From an uncultured Sulfitobacter sp. (GTDB taxonomy: Bacteria; Pseudomonadota; Alphaproteobacteria; Rhodobacterales; Rhodobacteraceae): a DNA stretch of 64,000 nucleotides. Positions 9,370-17,081 of the stretch are shown here, piece after piece. Both the position numbers and the translations under genes were made by a program. The stretch lies in assembly GCA_947501805.1 (NCBI GenBank), contig CANMXJ010000012.1:1-64000 (forward strand), given 5' to 3'. Below the pieces are notes generated by a model. That model was given only the letters and a program-made list of their open reading frames with translations. It did not search any database and was not told the DNA's origin. Positions within the stretch are counted from its first letter, which is position 1; each line of letters starts with the position of its first letter.

Positions 9370-10689
9370 GTGTCACATGTTTTTCCGCGTCATACCAAAG
9401 CGGCGTTGCCCACAATTGCGCGTGGTGAAGGCGTGTATCTGTTCGATCAATCCGGCAAACAGTATTTCGACGGTTCTGGCGGGGCCGCCGTATCCTGTCT
9501 TGGTCACGGCGATCCCGATGTGATTGCCGCAATCAAAGCGCAGCTTGATACCATCGCATACGCGCACACCAGTTTCTTCACATCCGATCCGGCTGAGCAA
9601 TTGGCAGACAAGCTGATCAGCCATGCGCCCGAGGGTATCGACCGCGTCTATCTGGTCTCGGGGGGCTCCGAGGCAATGGAGGCCGCGCTGAAACTGGCGC
9701 GCCAGTATTTTGTGGAAATTGGACAGGATCAACGCCGACACGTGATTGCCCGCCGGCAAAGCTACCACGGCAATACCTTGGGAGCCTTGGCAACGGGTGG
9801 CAACGAATGGCGCCGCGCGCCTTTTGCGCCCTTGATGGTTGAAACCACGCATATTTCGCCCTGTTTCGAATACCGTGGCAAGCATGCTGATGAAACCACG
9901 TTGGAATACGGTCTGCGGGTTGCAAATGAACTTGAGACAGAAATCCTGCGGCTTGGCGAGGATGCGGTCATTGCCTTTGTTGCTGAACCCGTGGTGGGGG
10001 CAACAGCAGGTGCCGTTCCTGCGGTTGAGGGGTATTTCAAACGCATCCGCGAGATTTGCGACCAGTATGGCGTGCTGCTGATATTGGACGAAGTCATGTG
10101 CGGCATGGGTCGCACCGGCACATTGTTCGCAAGCGAGCAGGAAGGGATCAGCCCTGACATCGTGGCCATCGCAAAAGGTCTTGGCGCGGGATATCAACCC
10201 ATCGGGGCCATGCTGTGTTCGTCGAAAATCTATAGTGCTGTCGAAAACGGTAGCGGATTTTTCCAACACGGCCACACTTATGTTGGCCATCCAACGGCCT
10301 GCGCGGCCGCCTTGGCGGTGCTGAACAAACTCACCGATGGCGGGTTGGTGGATAGCTGCGCGGTGATGGGCGACAAGCTGCAAGACGCCCTGCAACAGGC
10401 TTTTGGCCAGCACCCAAATATTGGTGACATTCGGGGACGCGGTCTTTTCCGCGGGATCGAAATTGTCGAAGATCGTGACACCAAACGCCCCTTTGATCCG
10501 GCGCGTGCACTTCACAAAGCCCTGAAAAGGGAGACATTTGCGGCCGGACTGGCCTGCTATCCGATGGGCGGCACGGTGGATGGCAAGAACGGTGATCACA
10601 TTTTGCTGGCACCGCCGTTCATCATGGAAGATCACCATGTTGATGAAATTGTCTCGAAGCTGGCCACCGCCATGACAAAGGTCTTGTAG
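9370..10689 (+). CDS. class III (omega) aminotransferase
   Basis: A 439-residue PLP enzyme of the class III aminotransferase family. It shows DGSGGAAVSCLGHGDPDV at the N-terminus, VSGGSEAMEAALKLAR for cofactor phosphate binding, LILDEVMCGMGRTG around the pyridine-binding Asp, and IAKGLGAGYQP with the Schiff-base lysine. The start is GTG, with AAAGGA about eight bases upstream. Family members move an amino group from omega-amino acids, diamines or beta-amino acids to pyruvate or 2-oxoglutarate. Its divergent pairing with rpiR and the TAXI-TRAP operon suggests the imported compound is an amine or amino acid. It does not look like the taurine:pyruvate enzyme Tpa. Confidence 0.85.
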   Translation: MSHVFPRHTKAALPTIARGEGVYLFDQSGKQYFDGSGGAAVSCLGHGDPDVIAAIKAQLDTIAYAHTSFFTSDPAEQLADKLISHAPEGIDRVYLVSGGSEAMEAALKLARQYFVEIGQDQRRHVIARRQSYHGNTLGALATGGNEWRRAPFAPLMVETTHISPCFEYRGKHADETTLEYGLRVANELETEILRLGEDAVIAFVAEPVVGATAGAVPAVEGYFKRIREICDQYGVLLILDEVMCGMGRTGTLFASEQEGISPDIVAIAKGLGAGYQPIGAMLCSSKIYSAVENGSGFFQHGHTYVGHPTACAAALAVLNKLTDGGLVDSCAVMGDKLQDALQQAFGQHPNIGDIRGRGLFRGIEIVEDRDTKRPFDPARALHKALKRETFAAGLACYPMGGTVDGKNGDHILLAPPFIMEDHHVDEIVSKLATAMTKVL

Positions 10690-10911
10690 GGCAGCGGCAA
10701 TCCCTCATGGATCCACATGCATAGCGCAGGGACGACAATAGGCCTCGATGTGCAATTGTTTCTCTCTTGGAACACCGGTGATCGGATTGAAAGTGACGGG
10801 CATATCAGGGAAACCGCCGTTGCTTGATCAGTATTGCGTCCCATTTGCTGCCGAACACTCTTTTTACCTCTGACAGTCATTTTTGCGCTATGAAGTAGAG
10901 GCGAGTTGCGC

Positions 10912-12015
10912 TTAGTCGAAAGCCGCGACCGGCGTCCATTTGGAGGTGTCGGGGTTCACGCCAAGCCCGTGTCCGGTTGGCACCTTGATCCGGCTGCCCG
11001 CTGAAATCGGGTTTTCTTCGTCGTAGTTGCCGTTGATGTAATTGTCAGACACCCAGACGCCTTCCAGCAGTTTCGGCGCGATGGTCGCCCCCATATGCAC
11101 GCAAGCTGCGGCAATAATGTCGCCGCCCCAACTGTCCTCGCAGGTCATCGGGCGGTTGAAATCGCGGCAAATGTCACGGATCGCAATCATGTTTGAGAGC
11201 CCGCCGACCCGCGTGATTTTCATGCCAAAGCCGTTTGCGACGTCATCGTGAATGCTACGGCACAGGATGTCGATGCCGGTGATGCTTTCATCTACAAAGA
11301 TCGGGTGGTTGATCCGTCCCCTGAGAGATTTGATTTCCTCATAGGTGTTACAGGGTTGTTCCAGCGTGAAATTCAGATCGCGGCAGGCGTTGGACAGAAA
11401 GATCGCATCGCGGGTCGATAGGCTCCGGTTGGCATCAAGCACGATTTTCACACCCGGTTTGCGCACCTCAAAGGCCTTGTGCGCAACGGCGATGTCTTCC
11501 TCTATATCACGACCTCCTACCTTCAATTGAAGGCGCGGATACCCCTGCCCCTGCTTTTCTTTCACCATCTGTGCGACATTATCGGGCGTATCTGTGCTTA
11601 TTGCGTAATAACTGGGCACATGATCCACATTGGCCCCGCCCAGCAAGTCAGACAGGCTTGCGCCGAATATTTTGCCCTTGATATCCCAAAGCGCGATGTC
11701 GATGGCCGCTTTGGCATAAGCATGGCCAGACAGCGCCTGATCCATCTTGGCATAAACCACCTGTGACTGGAGCGGATTCATTCCGATGAGATGTGGTGCC
11801 ATCAGTTGCAATGCCGCGCGCGCGCCAGCCGGATGCGCGGGTTGGTAGGTATCGCCAAGCGGGCAAACCTCGCCAAATCCGGTTTTCCCGCTTTCGCAGA
11901 CGATTTTGACAAGGGTCGTATCCAGCTTGGTCAGATGCGACAGAGCCATGCGGTAGGACGGTCCGACAACAGGCAGATCGTATTGATAGATATGAATTTC
12001 CTTGATGCGATCCAT
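10912..12015 (-). CDS. enolase-superfamily racemase/epimerase, proline-betaine 2-epimerase (HpbD)-like
   Basis: A mandelate racemase/muconate lactonising enzyme family protein of 367 residues from the ATG at 12015; a TTG at 12063 would add 16 residues. Both acid-base lysines are visible in RLQLKVGG and GFGMKITRVGG. Metal ligands are expected at VLDANRSL, LEQPCNT and IFVDESITG. The layout closely recalls cis-3-hydroxyproline dehydratase and hydroxyproline-betaine 2-epimerase (HpbD). Its partner upstream is a flavin demethylase-like enzyme, as in betaine catabolic clusters. Assignment to a substrate is inference; a dehydratase or another epimerase remains possible. Confidence 0.7.
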   Translation of the reverse strand: MDRIKEIHIYQYDLPVVGPSYRMALSHLTKLDTTLVKIVCESGKTGFGEVCPLGDTYQPAHPAGARAALQLMAPHLIGMNPLQSQVVYAKMDQALSGHAYAKAAIDIALWDIKGKIFGASLSDLLGGANVDHVPSYYAISTDTPDNVAQMVKEKQGQGYPRLQLKVGGRDIEEDIAVAHKAFEVRKPGVKIVLDANRSLSTRDAIFLSNACRDLNFTLEQPCNTYEEIKSLRGRINHPIFVDESITGIDILCRSIHDDVANGFGMKITRVGGLSNMIAIRDICRDFNRPMTCEDSWGGDIIAAACVHMGATIAPKLLEGVWVSDNYINGNYDEENPISAGSRIKVPTGHGLGVNPDTSKWTPVAAFD

Positions 12016-12079
12016 CGGTTTTTGTCCAATCTGTAAAGGCACAATTTCGGTTTGTGATTTCAAGCCTGCGCCGCTTTCT

Positions 12080-14125
12080 CTATAGGTCTTTCACCAGTCG
12101 CAGGGCATCGTAAATGGCAGCATGGGTGTTACGTGCAGACACGGCATCCCCGATGCGAAACAGCAGAAAGCTGCCCTCTGAATTACGCTTTATCATCTGT
12201 GGCGTACCCGAAATCAGTGCGTCATGATCCACGGCACCACCATTCGAGCTGAGGTCCTTAAGATCGAAATACAGCTCGTCCAGTGGCAGAGTTCCGTAAT
12301 TCACAACAACCTGATCAAATTCCTTCAGAACTGAATGATCGCTGTAATCCGTGCCTATGGTTGCCGTCAGTTTGTTGCCGTCCCGCTCGACCCCCAACAG
12401 GCGGCGCGTGACGGTAAATGTCACATCCTTGTCCTGCAAAGAGCGCATATAGGGCACAAGGTTCATCGCCATAATGTCGGGGGCGAAGGTGCGGTCGGGC
12501 GTCATAATCTCGACAGTTGAACCCGCAACCGCTGCAATCTCTGCGGCTTGCAAGGCGGGATGGTCGCCACTTTCATCATAAATCAGGATGTTTTGCGCAG
12601 GCTTCACATCCCCTGCAATAATATCCCATGCCGACACCACATTTGACGCCTCGACACCTGTTTCGAACAGCTCAAGGTTGGGCATGCCACCAGTGGCGAC
12701 AATCACCACATCGGGGTTCAGGGCCGTGACATCTTCGGCTTCGGCCCATGTGTTGAAGTGAAAGACAACATCGCGCGCGGCACATTGCGACATGCGCCAG
12801 TCGATGATCGAAATCATCTCGCGGCGTCGCGGGCTTTGTGCGGTCAGGCGGACCTGACCACCGGGATCAGGTTGTGCCTCGAACACCACAACATCGTGGC
12901 CCCGTTCAGCGGCCACACGTGCGGCTTCCAATCCCGCAGGACCAGCGCCAACTATGACGACTTTGCGTTTGGCCGTTGCGGGTTGGATGGTGTGGGGCAT
13001 CGTCAACTCACGCCCCGTTGCGGGATTGTGGATGCAGAGTGCTTCACCCGCCTGATAAATCCGATCCAGACAATAGGTCGCGCCGACACAAGGGCGAATA
13101 TCCTCCTCGCGTCCCTCCAAGATCTTTTGCACAATATGTGGGTCGGCCATATGGGCGCGGGTCATACCAACCATGTCGAGCAAGCCCGATTCAATCGCGT
13201 GACGTGCAGTGGCAACATCCGGTATCCGAGCAGCATGAAAAGTCGGCATACCGGTGAGTTTTTTCACCTCGCCCGCAAAATCCAGATGCGGCGCGCTGGC
13301 CATTCCCTGAACCGGGATCATGTCGGTCATGGCAGGATCTGTGTGAATGCGCCCACGAATGACATTGAGAAAATCAAGCTGTCCTGTTGCAGCCAACCGT
13401 TTGGAAATCTCCAAACCTTCTTGGGCCGTGATCCCGCCCTTTTGTGCCTCGTCCGCCGTATAGCGAAAACCGACGATAAACTCCGACCCCACGCGTTTGC
13501 GGATCGCAGCCAGCACATCCAGCGGAAACCGCATACGGTTTTCCAGCGTATCCGCACCGTAAGGCCCAACCAGATCATTGGACAGCGGTGACCAGAACTG
13601 ATCCAGCAAATGTCCGTAGACCTGCAATTCGATTCCGTCCATACCGCCCGCCTTCATCCGCTCCGCGGCATCCGCGAAATCCGTAATGATGCGTTCGATG
13701 TCCCAGTCCTCAATCAGCTTGGGAAAAGCACGATGCGCCGGTTCGCGGTGCCTGGAAGAAGACACCGACGGCAACCAGTCCCCTTTGTTCCACGTGGTCC
13801 GCCGACCAAGGTGCGTCAACTGGATCATCACAGCGCAACCGTGTTCGTGGCAGCCATCAGTCAAATTCTGGATCCACGGAACCACTTCATCTTTGTAGGC
13901 GAGGATGTTGTTGAAAACAGGCGGGCTGTCTTTGGAAACTGCCGCTGACCCTGCTGTCATGGCAAGGGCAACACCCGCTTTTGCGCGCTCTTCATGATAG
14001 GCGCGATAGCGGTCTTTGGGCATACCATCTTGAGGATAGGCAGGTTCATGACTGGTCGTCATGATCCGGTTTTTCAACGTGAGATGTTTCAATTGGTAAG
14101 GCTGAAGCAACGGGTCTTTGGACAT
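12080..14125 (-). CDS. Old-yellow-enzyme type NADH:flavin oxidoreductase, N-methylproline demethylase-like
   Basis: A 681-residue protein with an N-terminal FMN TIM barrel (PLLQPYQLKHLTLKNRIM, later IELQVYGHLLDQFWSPLSN) and C-terminal FAD/NAD domains (VVIVGAGPAGLEAARVAAERG, DVVIVATGG). This is the trimethylamine dehydrogenase/2,4-dienoyl-CoA reductase architecture. The Fe-S region reads CVGATYCLDRIYQAGEALC, with three rather than four clearly spaced cysteines. I chose the start at 14125 (GAGATGA upstream); the frame is open to 14227. With the HpbD-like gene 64 bases downstream, removal of an N-methyl group from a proline-derived compound is a reasonable guess. Confidence 0.75.
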   Translation of the reverse strand: MSKDPLLQPYQLKHLTLKNRIMTTSHEPAYPQDGMPKDRYRAYHEERAKAGVALAMTAGSAAVSKDSPPVFNNILAYKDEVVPWIQNLTDGCHEHGCAVMIQLTHLGRRTTWNKGDWLPSVSSSRHREPAHRAFPKLIEDWDIERIITDFADAAERMKAGGMDGIELQVYGHLLDQFWSPLSNDLVGPYGADTLENRMRFPLDVLAAIRKRVGSEFIVGFRYTADEAQKGGITAQEGLEISKRLAATGQLDFLNVIRGRIHTDPAMTDMIPVQGMASAPHLDFAGEVKKLTGMPTFHAARIPDVATARHAIESGLLDMVGMTRAHMADPHIVQKILEGREEDIRPCVGATYCLDRIYQAGEALCIHNPATGRELTMPHTIQPATAKRKVVIVGAGPAGLEAARVAAERGHDVVVFEAQPDPGGQVRLTAQSPRRREMISIIDWRMSQCAARDVVFHFNTWAEAEDVTALNPDVVIVATGGMPNLELFETGVEASNVVSAWDIIAGDVKPAQNILIYDESGDHPALQAAEIAAVAGSTVEIMTPDRTFAPDIMAMNLVPYMRSLQDKDVTFTVTRRLLGVERDGNKLTATIGTDYSDHSVLKEFDQVVVNYGTLPLDELYFDLKDLSSNGGAVDHDALISGTPQMIKRNSEGSFLLFRIGDAVSARNTHAAIYDALRLVKDL

Positions 14126-14216
14126 AAAAATCATCTCGCGATTGCAACTACAATATGTCCAAGACGGCGGTATCCGCGCCCTGACACAGACATCATAAAG
14201 ACAGCCTGACGTAAAA

Positions 14217-14232
14217 TTGACATACATGTCAA
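14217..14232. promoter_or_regulatory. palindromic operator candidate for TetR regulator
   Basis: TTGACAT and ATGTCAA form a perfect seven-base inverted repeat around an AC spacer. It lies between the divergent demethylase and TetR genes. Size, symmetry and position match a TetR-family operator. It overlaps the presumed -35 element of the tetR promoter, which would give autorepression. Confidence 0.6.
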
Positions 14233-14244
14233 GTTTCCTATAGT
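14217..14244 (+). promoter_or_regulatory. sigma70-like promoter of tetR
   Basis: A perfect -35 TTGACA (14217-14222) is followed after 16 bases by TATAGT (14239-14244). Transcription would begin around 14251-14252, at the ATG of the regulator, so its mRNA may be leaderless. This also rules out the upstream in-frame GTG at 14243, which lies inside the -10 box. Confidence 0.5.
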
Positions 14245-14251
14245 GCAGTCT

Positions 14252-14875
14252 ATGACCAGCCTTCCCCGCCAGCGCGGATCCAAAGACCTCTGGCTTGATG
14301 CAGCCTATGACCTGCTCATTTCCGAAGGGATTGACGCGGTAAAGATAACGACATTGTCAAAGAAGCTGAACCTGACGCGCACTGGGTTTTACTGGTTTTT
14401 TGCTGATATCGCCGAGTTACACGGAGCGATGATTCAACGATGGGAAAGCCGCAACACAGGCAACCTTATCGCACAATGCAGCAAGGAATCCTCCGATATT
14501 TGCGAGGCCCTGTTCAATCTGATGGACTGCTGGCATGACCCGTCGCTGTTTGACGCAGGTCTTGATCTGGCCATTCGCAATTGGGCGCGTATTGATCCGG
14601 ACCTTCAGAAACGATTGGAGGATGCGGATGAGCGGCGCATCAATGCTGTGGTTGAAATGTTCACGCGCCACTCCTATTCCAAGGAACAGGCGACTGTGCG
14701 TGGCATGACAGTGATTTATACGCAAATCGGCTATTTCTCGATGCAGATCACAGAAGAAGAAAACGAACGCTTGATCCGCGCACCGCATTACGTGGAGACC
14801 TTTGCAGGGGTGCGCCCCGAACCTCAAGATGTCAGGCGTTTCTTGCAGCGGCATACCGAGATGGATCAACCATAA
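14252..14875 (+). CDS. TetR family transcriptional regulator
   Basis: A 207-residue regulator. The N-terminal helix-turn-helix spans about residues 8-55: DLWLDAAYDLLISEGIDAV, then KITTLSKKLNLTRTGFYWFF with the TetR-type recognition helix ending in FYW(F/H)F. The C-terminal helical ligand domain has no specific signature that I recognise. It is divergent from the demethylase/epimerase pair and probably represses it and itself through the palindrome between them. I prefer the ATG at 14252 over the GTG at 14243 because the latter overlaps the likely -10 element. Confidence 0.85.
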   Translation: MTSLPRQRGSKDLWLDAAYDLLISEGIDAVKITTLSKKLNLTRTGFYWFFADIAELHGAMIQRWESRNTGNLIAQCSKESSDICEALFNLMDCWHDPSLFDAGLDLAIRNWARIDPDLQKRLEDADERRINAVVEMFTRHSYSKEQATVRGMTVIYTQIGYFSMQITEEENERLIRAPHYVETFAGVRPEPQDVRRFLQRHTEMDQP

Positions 14876-15107
14876 GGGATCTGTTTTGTTCAGGCTCTTA
14901 AACGGTTCCACTCCTTGCCCTGCCGCGAGGTAGCTTCATGGCATTGCAGCGCCGCCTTGGGTCGGGGAAACAGGATAGCGTGTGAACCCAGCCCTAACGC
15001 GACATTGTGACAGCTCTGCGTCTGGTCAATGCCAGAGCGTTGGTTGTATCTGTCAGGCGACAAGGTGAAGTTGCCTTGATGCGGAAATCAACAAGGCGGG
15101 CAACAAG

Positions 15108-16421
15108 ATGGGACTTCTGGAGCGGCTACAGGACAAGAGCGCAACTGTCGGCATTATCGGGCTTGGCTATGTGGGTTTGCCGCTTGCGATTTCAGTCGCA
15201 AAAAGCGGATATCCGACCATTGGTTTTGACGTTGACCAAAGCAAGGTGGACAGACTTTATGCCGGAAAGAGCTACATCGAAGCGGTGACGGCGGATGAGC
15301 TGAACGCAACCAAAGAGCGCTGTTTATGGACGATTGACTTTGCGCAGATTGCCAACTGTGACGTCATCGTTATCTGCGTGCCGACCCCGCTTAACCACCA
15401 CCGCGAACCAGACCTGTCCTTTGTAGAAGATACGACACGAGCGATTGCGCAGCATGTGACGCTCGAAACATTGGTTGTACTTGAATCAACAACATGGCCT
15501 GGCACCACAGAAGAGGTTATGAAACCGATCTTGGCGACAAGCGGCCATTCTTTGGGCCGTGACATTTTTGTTGGTTATTCGCCAGAACGCGAAGACCCCG
15601 GGAACGCCACTTATCGCACCCAAACCATTCCCAAGGTAATTGCGGGAGACGGGGAAATCGCCCAGAGATTGATGGAAGCGTTTTACGGAACCGTTGTCGA
15701 AACGATTGTTACTGTGTCTTCTCCGACGGTCGCAGAAGCGGTCAAAATCACCGAAAACATCTTTCGCTCTGTCAACATCGCTTTGGTTAACGAACTCAAG
15801 CTGATCTACGATGAAATGGGCATCGACGTCTGGGATGTTATCGACGGTGCGGCGACAAAGCCGTTTGGATACATGCCATTTTACCCCGGTCCGGGTCTGG
15901 GCGGGCACTGCATCCCGATTGATCCGTTTTACCTGACGTGGCGGGCGCGCAAATTTGATGTGCCGACGCGCTTCATCGAACTGGCGGGCGAGATAAACAC
16001 CAATATGCCCAACCATGTTGTTCACCGCACCCGCGAGGTTATGGATATGGCCAGCGGACGGGGCCTGAACGGGGCGCGTCTTCTTTTGGTCGGGGTTGCC
16101 TACAAGAAGAACGTCTCGGACATGCGTGAAAGCCCAGCAATGCGGCTGATGCAATTGTTCGAGGAAGCGGGCGCGCAGGTCGACTACCTTGACCCGCACG
16201 TCCCGCATATTCCGCCGATGCGGGAGTATGGTATGTTCGAGGGCCGCTCTGCGCTGGAACAGCGCGGGCTTTCAGAATCTGGTTTTGATGCGGTGATCAT
16301 CGCGACAGATCACGATGAAATTGACTATGCCGCTTTGCTGGAGCTTGGTTGTCCCGTAATTGACACGCGCAATATCATGGCCAAACGTGGCCTGCCCATG
16401 ACAGATGTGACCAAGGTCTGA
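15108..16421 (+). CDS. nucleotide-sugar (UDP-GlcNAc type) 6-dehydrogenase
   Basis: A 437-residue UDP-sugar dehydrogenase. The NAD-binding motif is VGIIGLGYVGLPLAISVAKSG at the N-terminus, the active-site cysteine lies in GPGLGGHCIPIDPFYLTW, and the C-terminal domain begins with GVAYKKNVSDMRESPAM. Length and the GHCIPIDP form match the WbpA/TviB/Cap5L group, which oxidises UDP-GlcNAc or UDP-ManNAc-type sugars to uronic acids, rather than plain UDP-glucose dehydrogenase. It supplies an acidic sugar for the neighbouring polysaccharide genes. It converges on yjbF with only 12 bases between stops. Confidence 0.85.
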   Translation: MGLLERLQDKSATVGIIGLGYVGLPLAISVAKSGYPTIGFDVDQSKVDRLYAGKSYIEAVTADELNATKERCLWTIDFAQIANCDVIVICVPTPLNHHREPDLSFVEDTTRAIAQHVTLETLVVLESTTWPGTTEEVMKPILATSGHSLGRDIFVGYSPEREDPGNATYRTQTIPKVIAGDGEIAQRLMEAFYGTVVETIVTVSSPTVAEAVKITENIFRSVNIALVNELKLIYDEMGIDVWDVIDGAATKPFGYMPFYPGPGLGGHCIPIDPFYLTWRARKFDVPTRFIELAGEINTNMPNHVVHRTREVMDMASGRGLNGARLLLVGVAYKKNVSDMRESPAMRLMQLFEEAGAQVDYLDPHVPHIPPMREYGMFEGRSALEQRGLSESGFDAVIIATDHDEIDYAALLELGCPVIDTRNIMAKRGLPMTDVTKV

Positions 16422-16433
16422 ACGCCTCTGCGA

Positions 16434-17081
16434 TCAGAAGTTATAGACCGTCGTGATCGACAATTGACCAATCGGCTCACCGCTCCACTGCAAGGATTGC
16501 AGGATACGTCCACCGCCAACCCAATAGGTGTTTGTAAAGACGTGATCTCCGTTGCGGCAAGTTTCGGACATGCGTCGGGTTTTGTGCTTTCCGTTGTCCA
16601 GCTTGATCACTTCGGTGCCCTGATTTGTAATTGCGCAGTCAAATACCTGCGGAACAGCCTGATCATTGCCATCAAGGAAGGTATGGATACGCCGGACCTG
16701 AGCGGATTTGCCTGACAGGATCGCAGAAGCGGATGCCGATACATCAGAAGCCAGCATGCCGGTGCTCAGGCCGCGGGTGCCATGCAGCACGCCCCGATCA
16801 AAGTTCAGGCCGACGCCGTCAGAGCCAAGCCATGTTTCAATGTTGCCCTGCTTTGTTTCACGCAGGAAGCCACCACTGATATCTTTTGAGGTAATGGTCA
16901 CCTTAAGGGCTGGTCCCTTGCCCGCCTTGCGCAATGCAGTGAAGCGTTGGGTCCAGCCGGTTTCCAATGTCTGCGCTTCGCCTGTCAAAACGCCAAGCGC
17001 CTTGTCCTGCGCACCCTGAGGATCACCACACGCCGCCAGCCCGAAGGCCAAAGCAATCATAAAGCCAAGTTTACGTGTCAT
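16434..17081 (-). CDS. yjbF: YjbF/GfcB family outer-membrane lipoprotein
   Basis: A 215-residue lipoprotein: a lipoprotein signal peptide with lipobox LAAC at about residues 18-21, then a mature part with TWLGSDGVGLNFDRGVLHGTRGL and a C-terminal VFTNTYWVGGGRILQSLQWSGEPIG, both typical of YjbF/GfcB. These proteins act in group 4 capsule or yjb exopolysaccharide export at the outer membrane. The ATG overlaps the yjbH stop (ATGA), so it is translated coupled to yjbH. A longer start six codons upstream is possible but would lie inside yjbH. Confidence 0.85.
   Translation of the reverse strand: MTRKLGFMIALAFGLAACGDPQGAQDKALGVLTGEAQTLETGWTQRFTALRKAGKGPALKVTITSKDISGGFLRETKQGNIETWLGSDGVGLNFDRGVLHGTRGLSTGMLASDVSASASAILSGKSAQVRRIHTFLDGNDQAVPQVFDCAITNQGTEVIKLDNGKHKTRRMSETCRNGDHVFTNTYWVGGGRILQSLQWSGEPIGQLSITTVYNF

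Noticed and set aside
9373-10638. 421-codon open frame antisense to the aminotransferase
   Set aside because: It mirrors the codons of a clear PLP enzyme, has no family features and no ribosome site.
10632-10880. 82-codon minus-strand frame after the aminotransferase
   Set aside because: Overlaps the aminotransferase end by 58 bases and shows no family or ribosome site.
12758-13591. 277-codon open frame antisense to the demethylase-like gene
   Set aside because: Shadow of a conserved gene with typical codon-phase mirroring.
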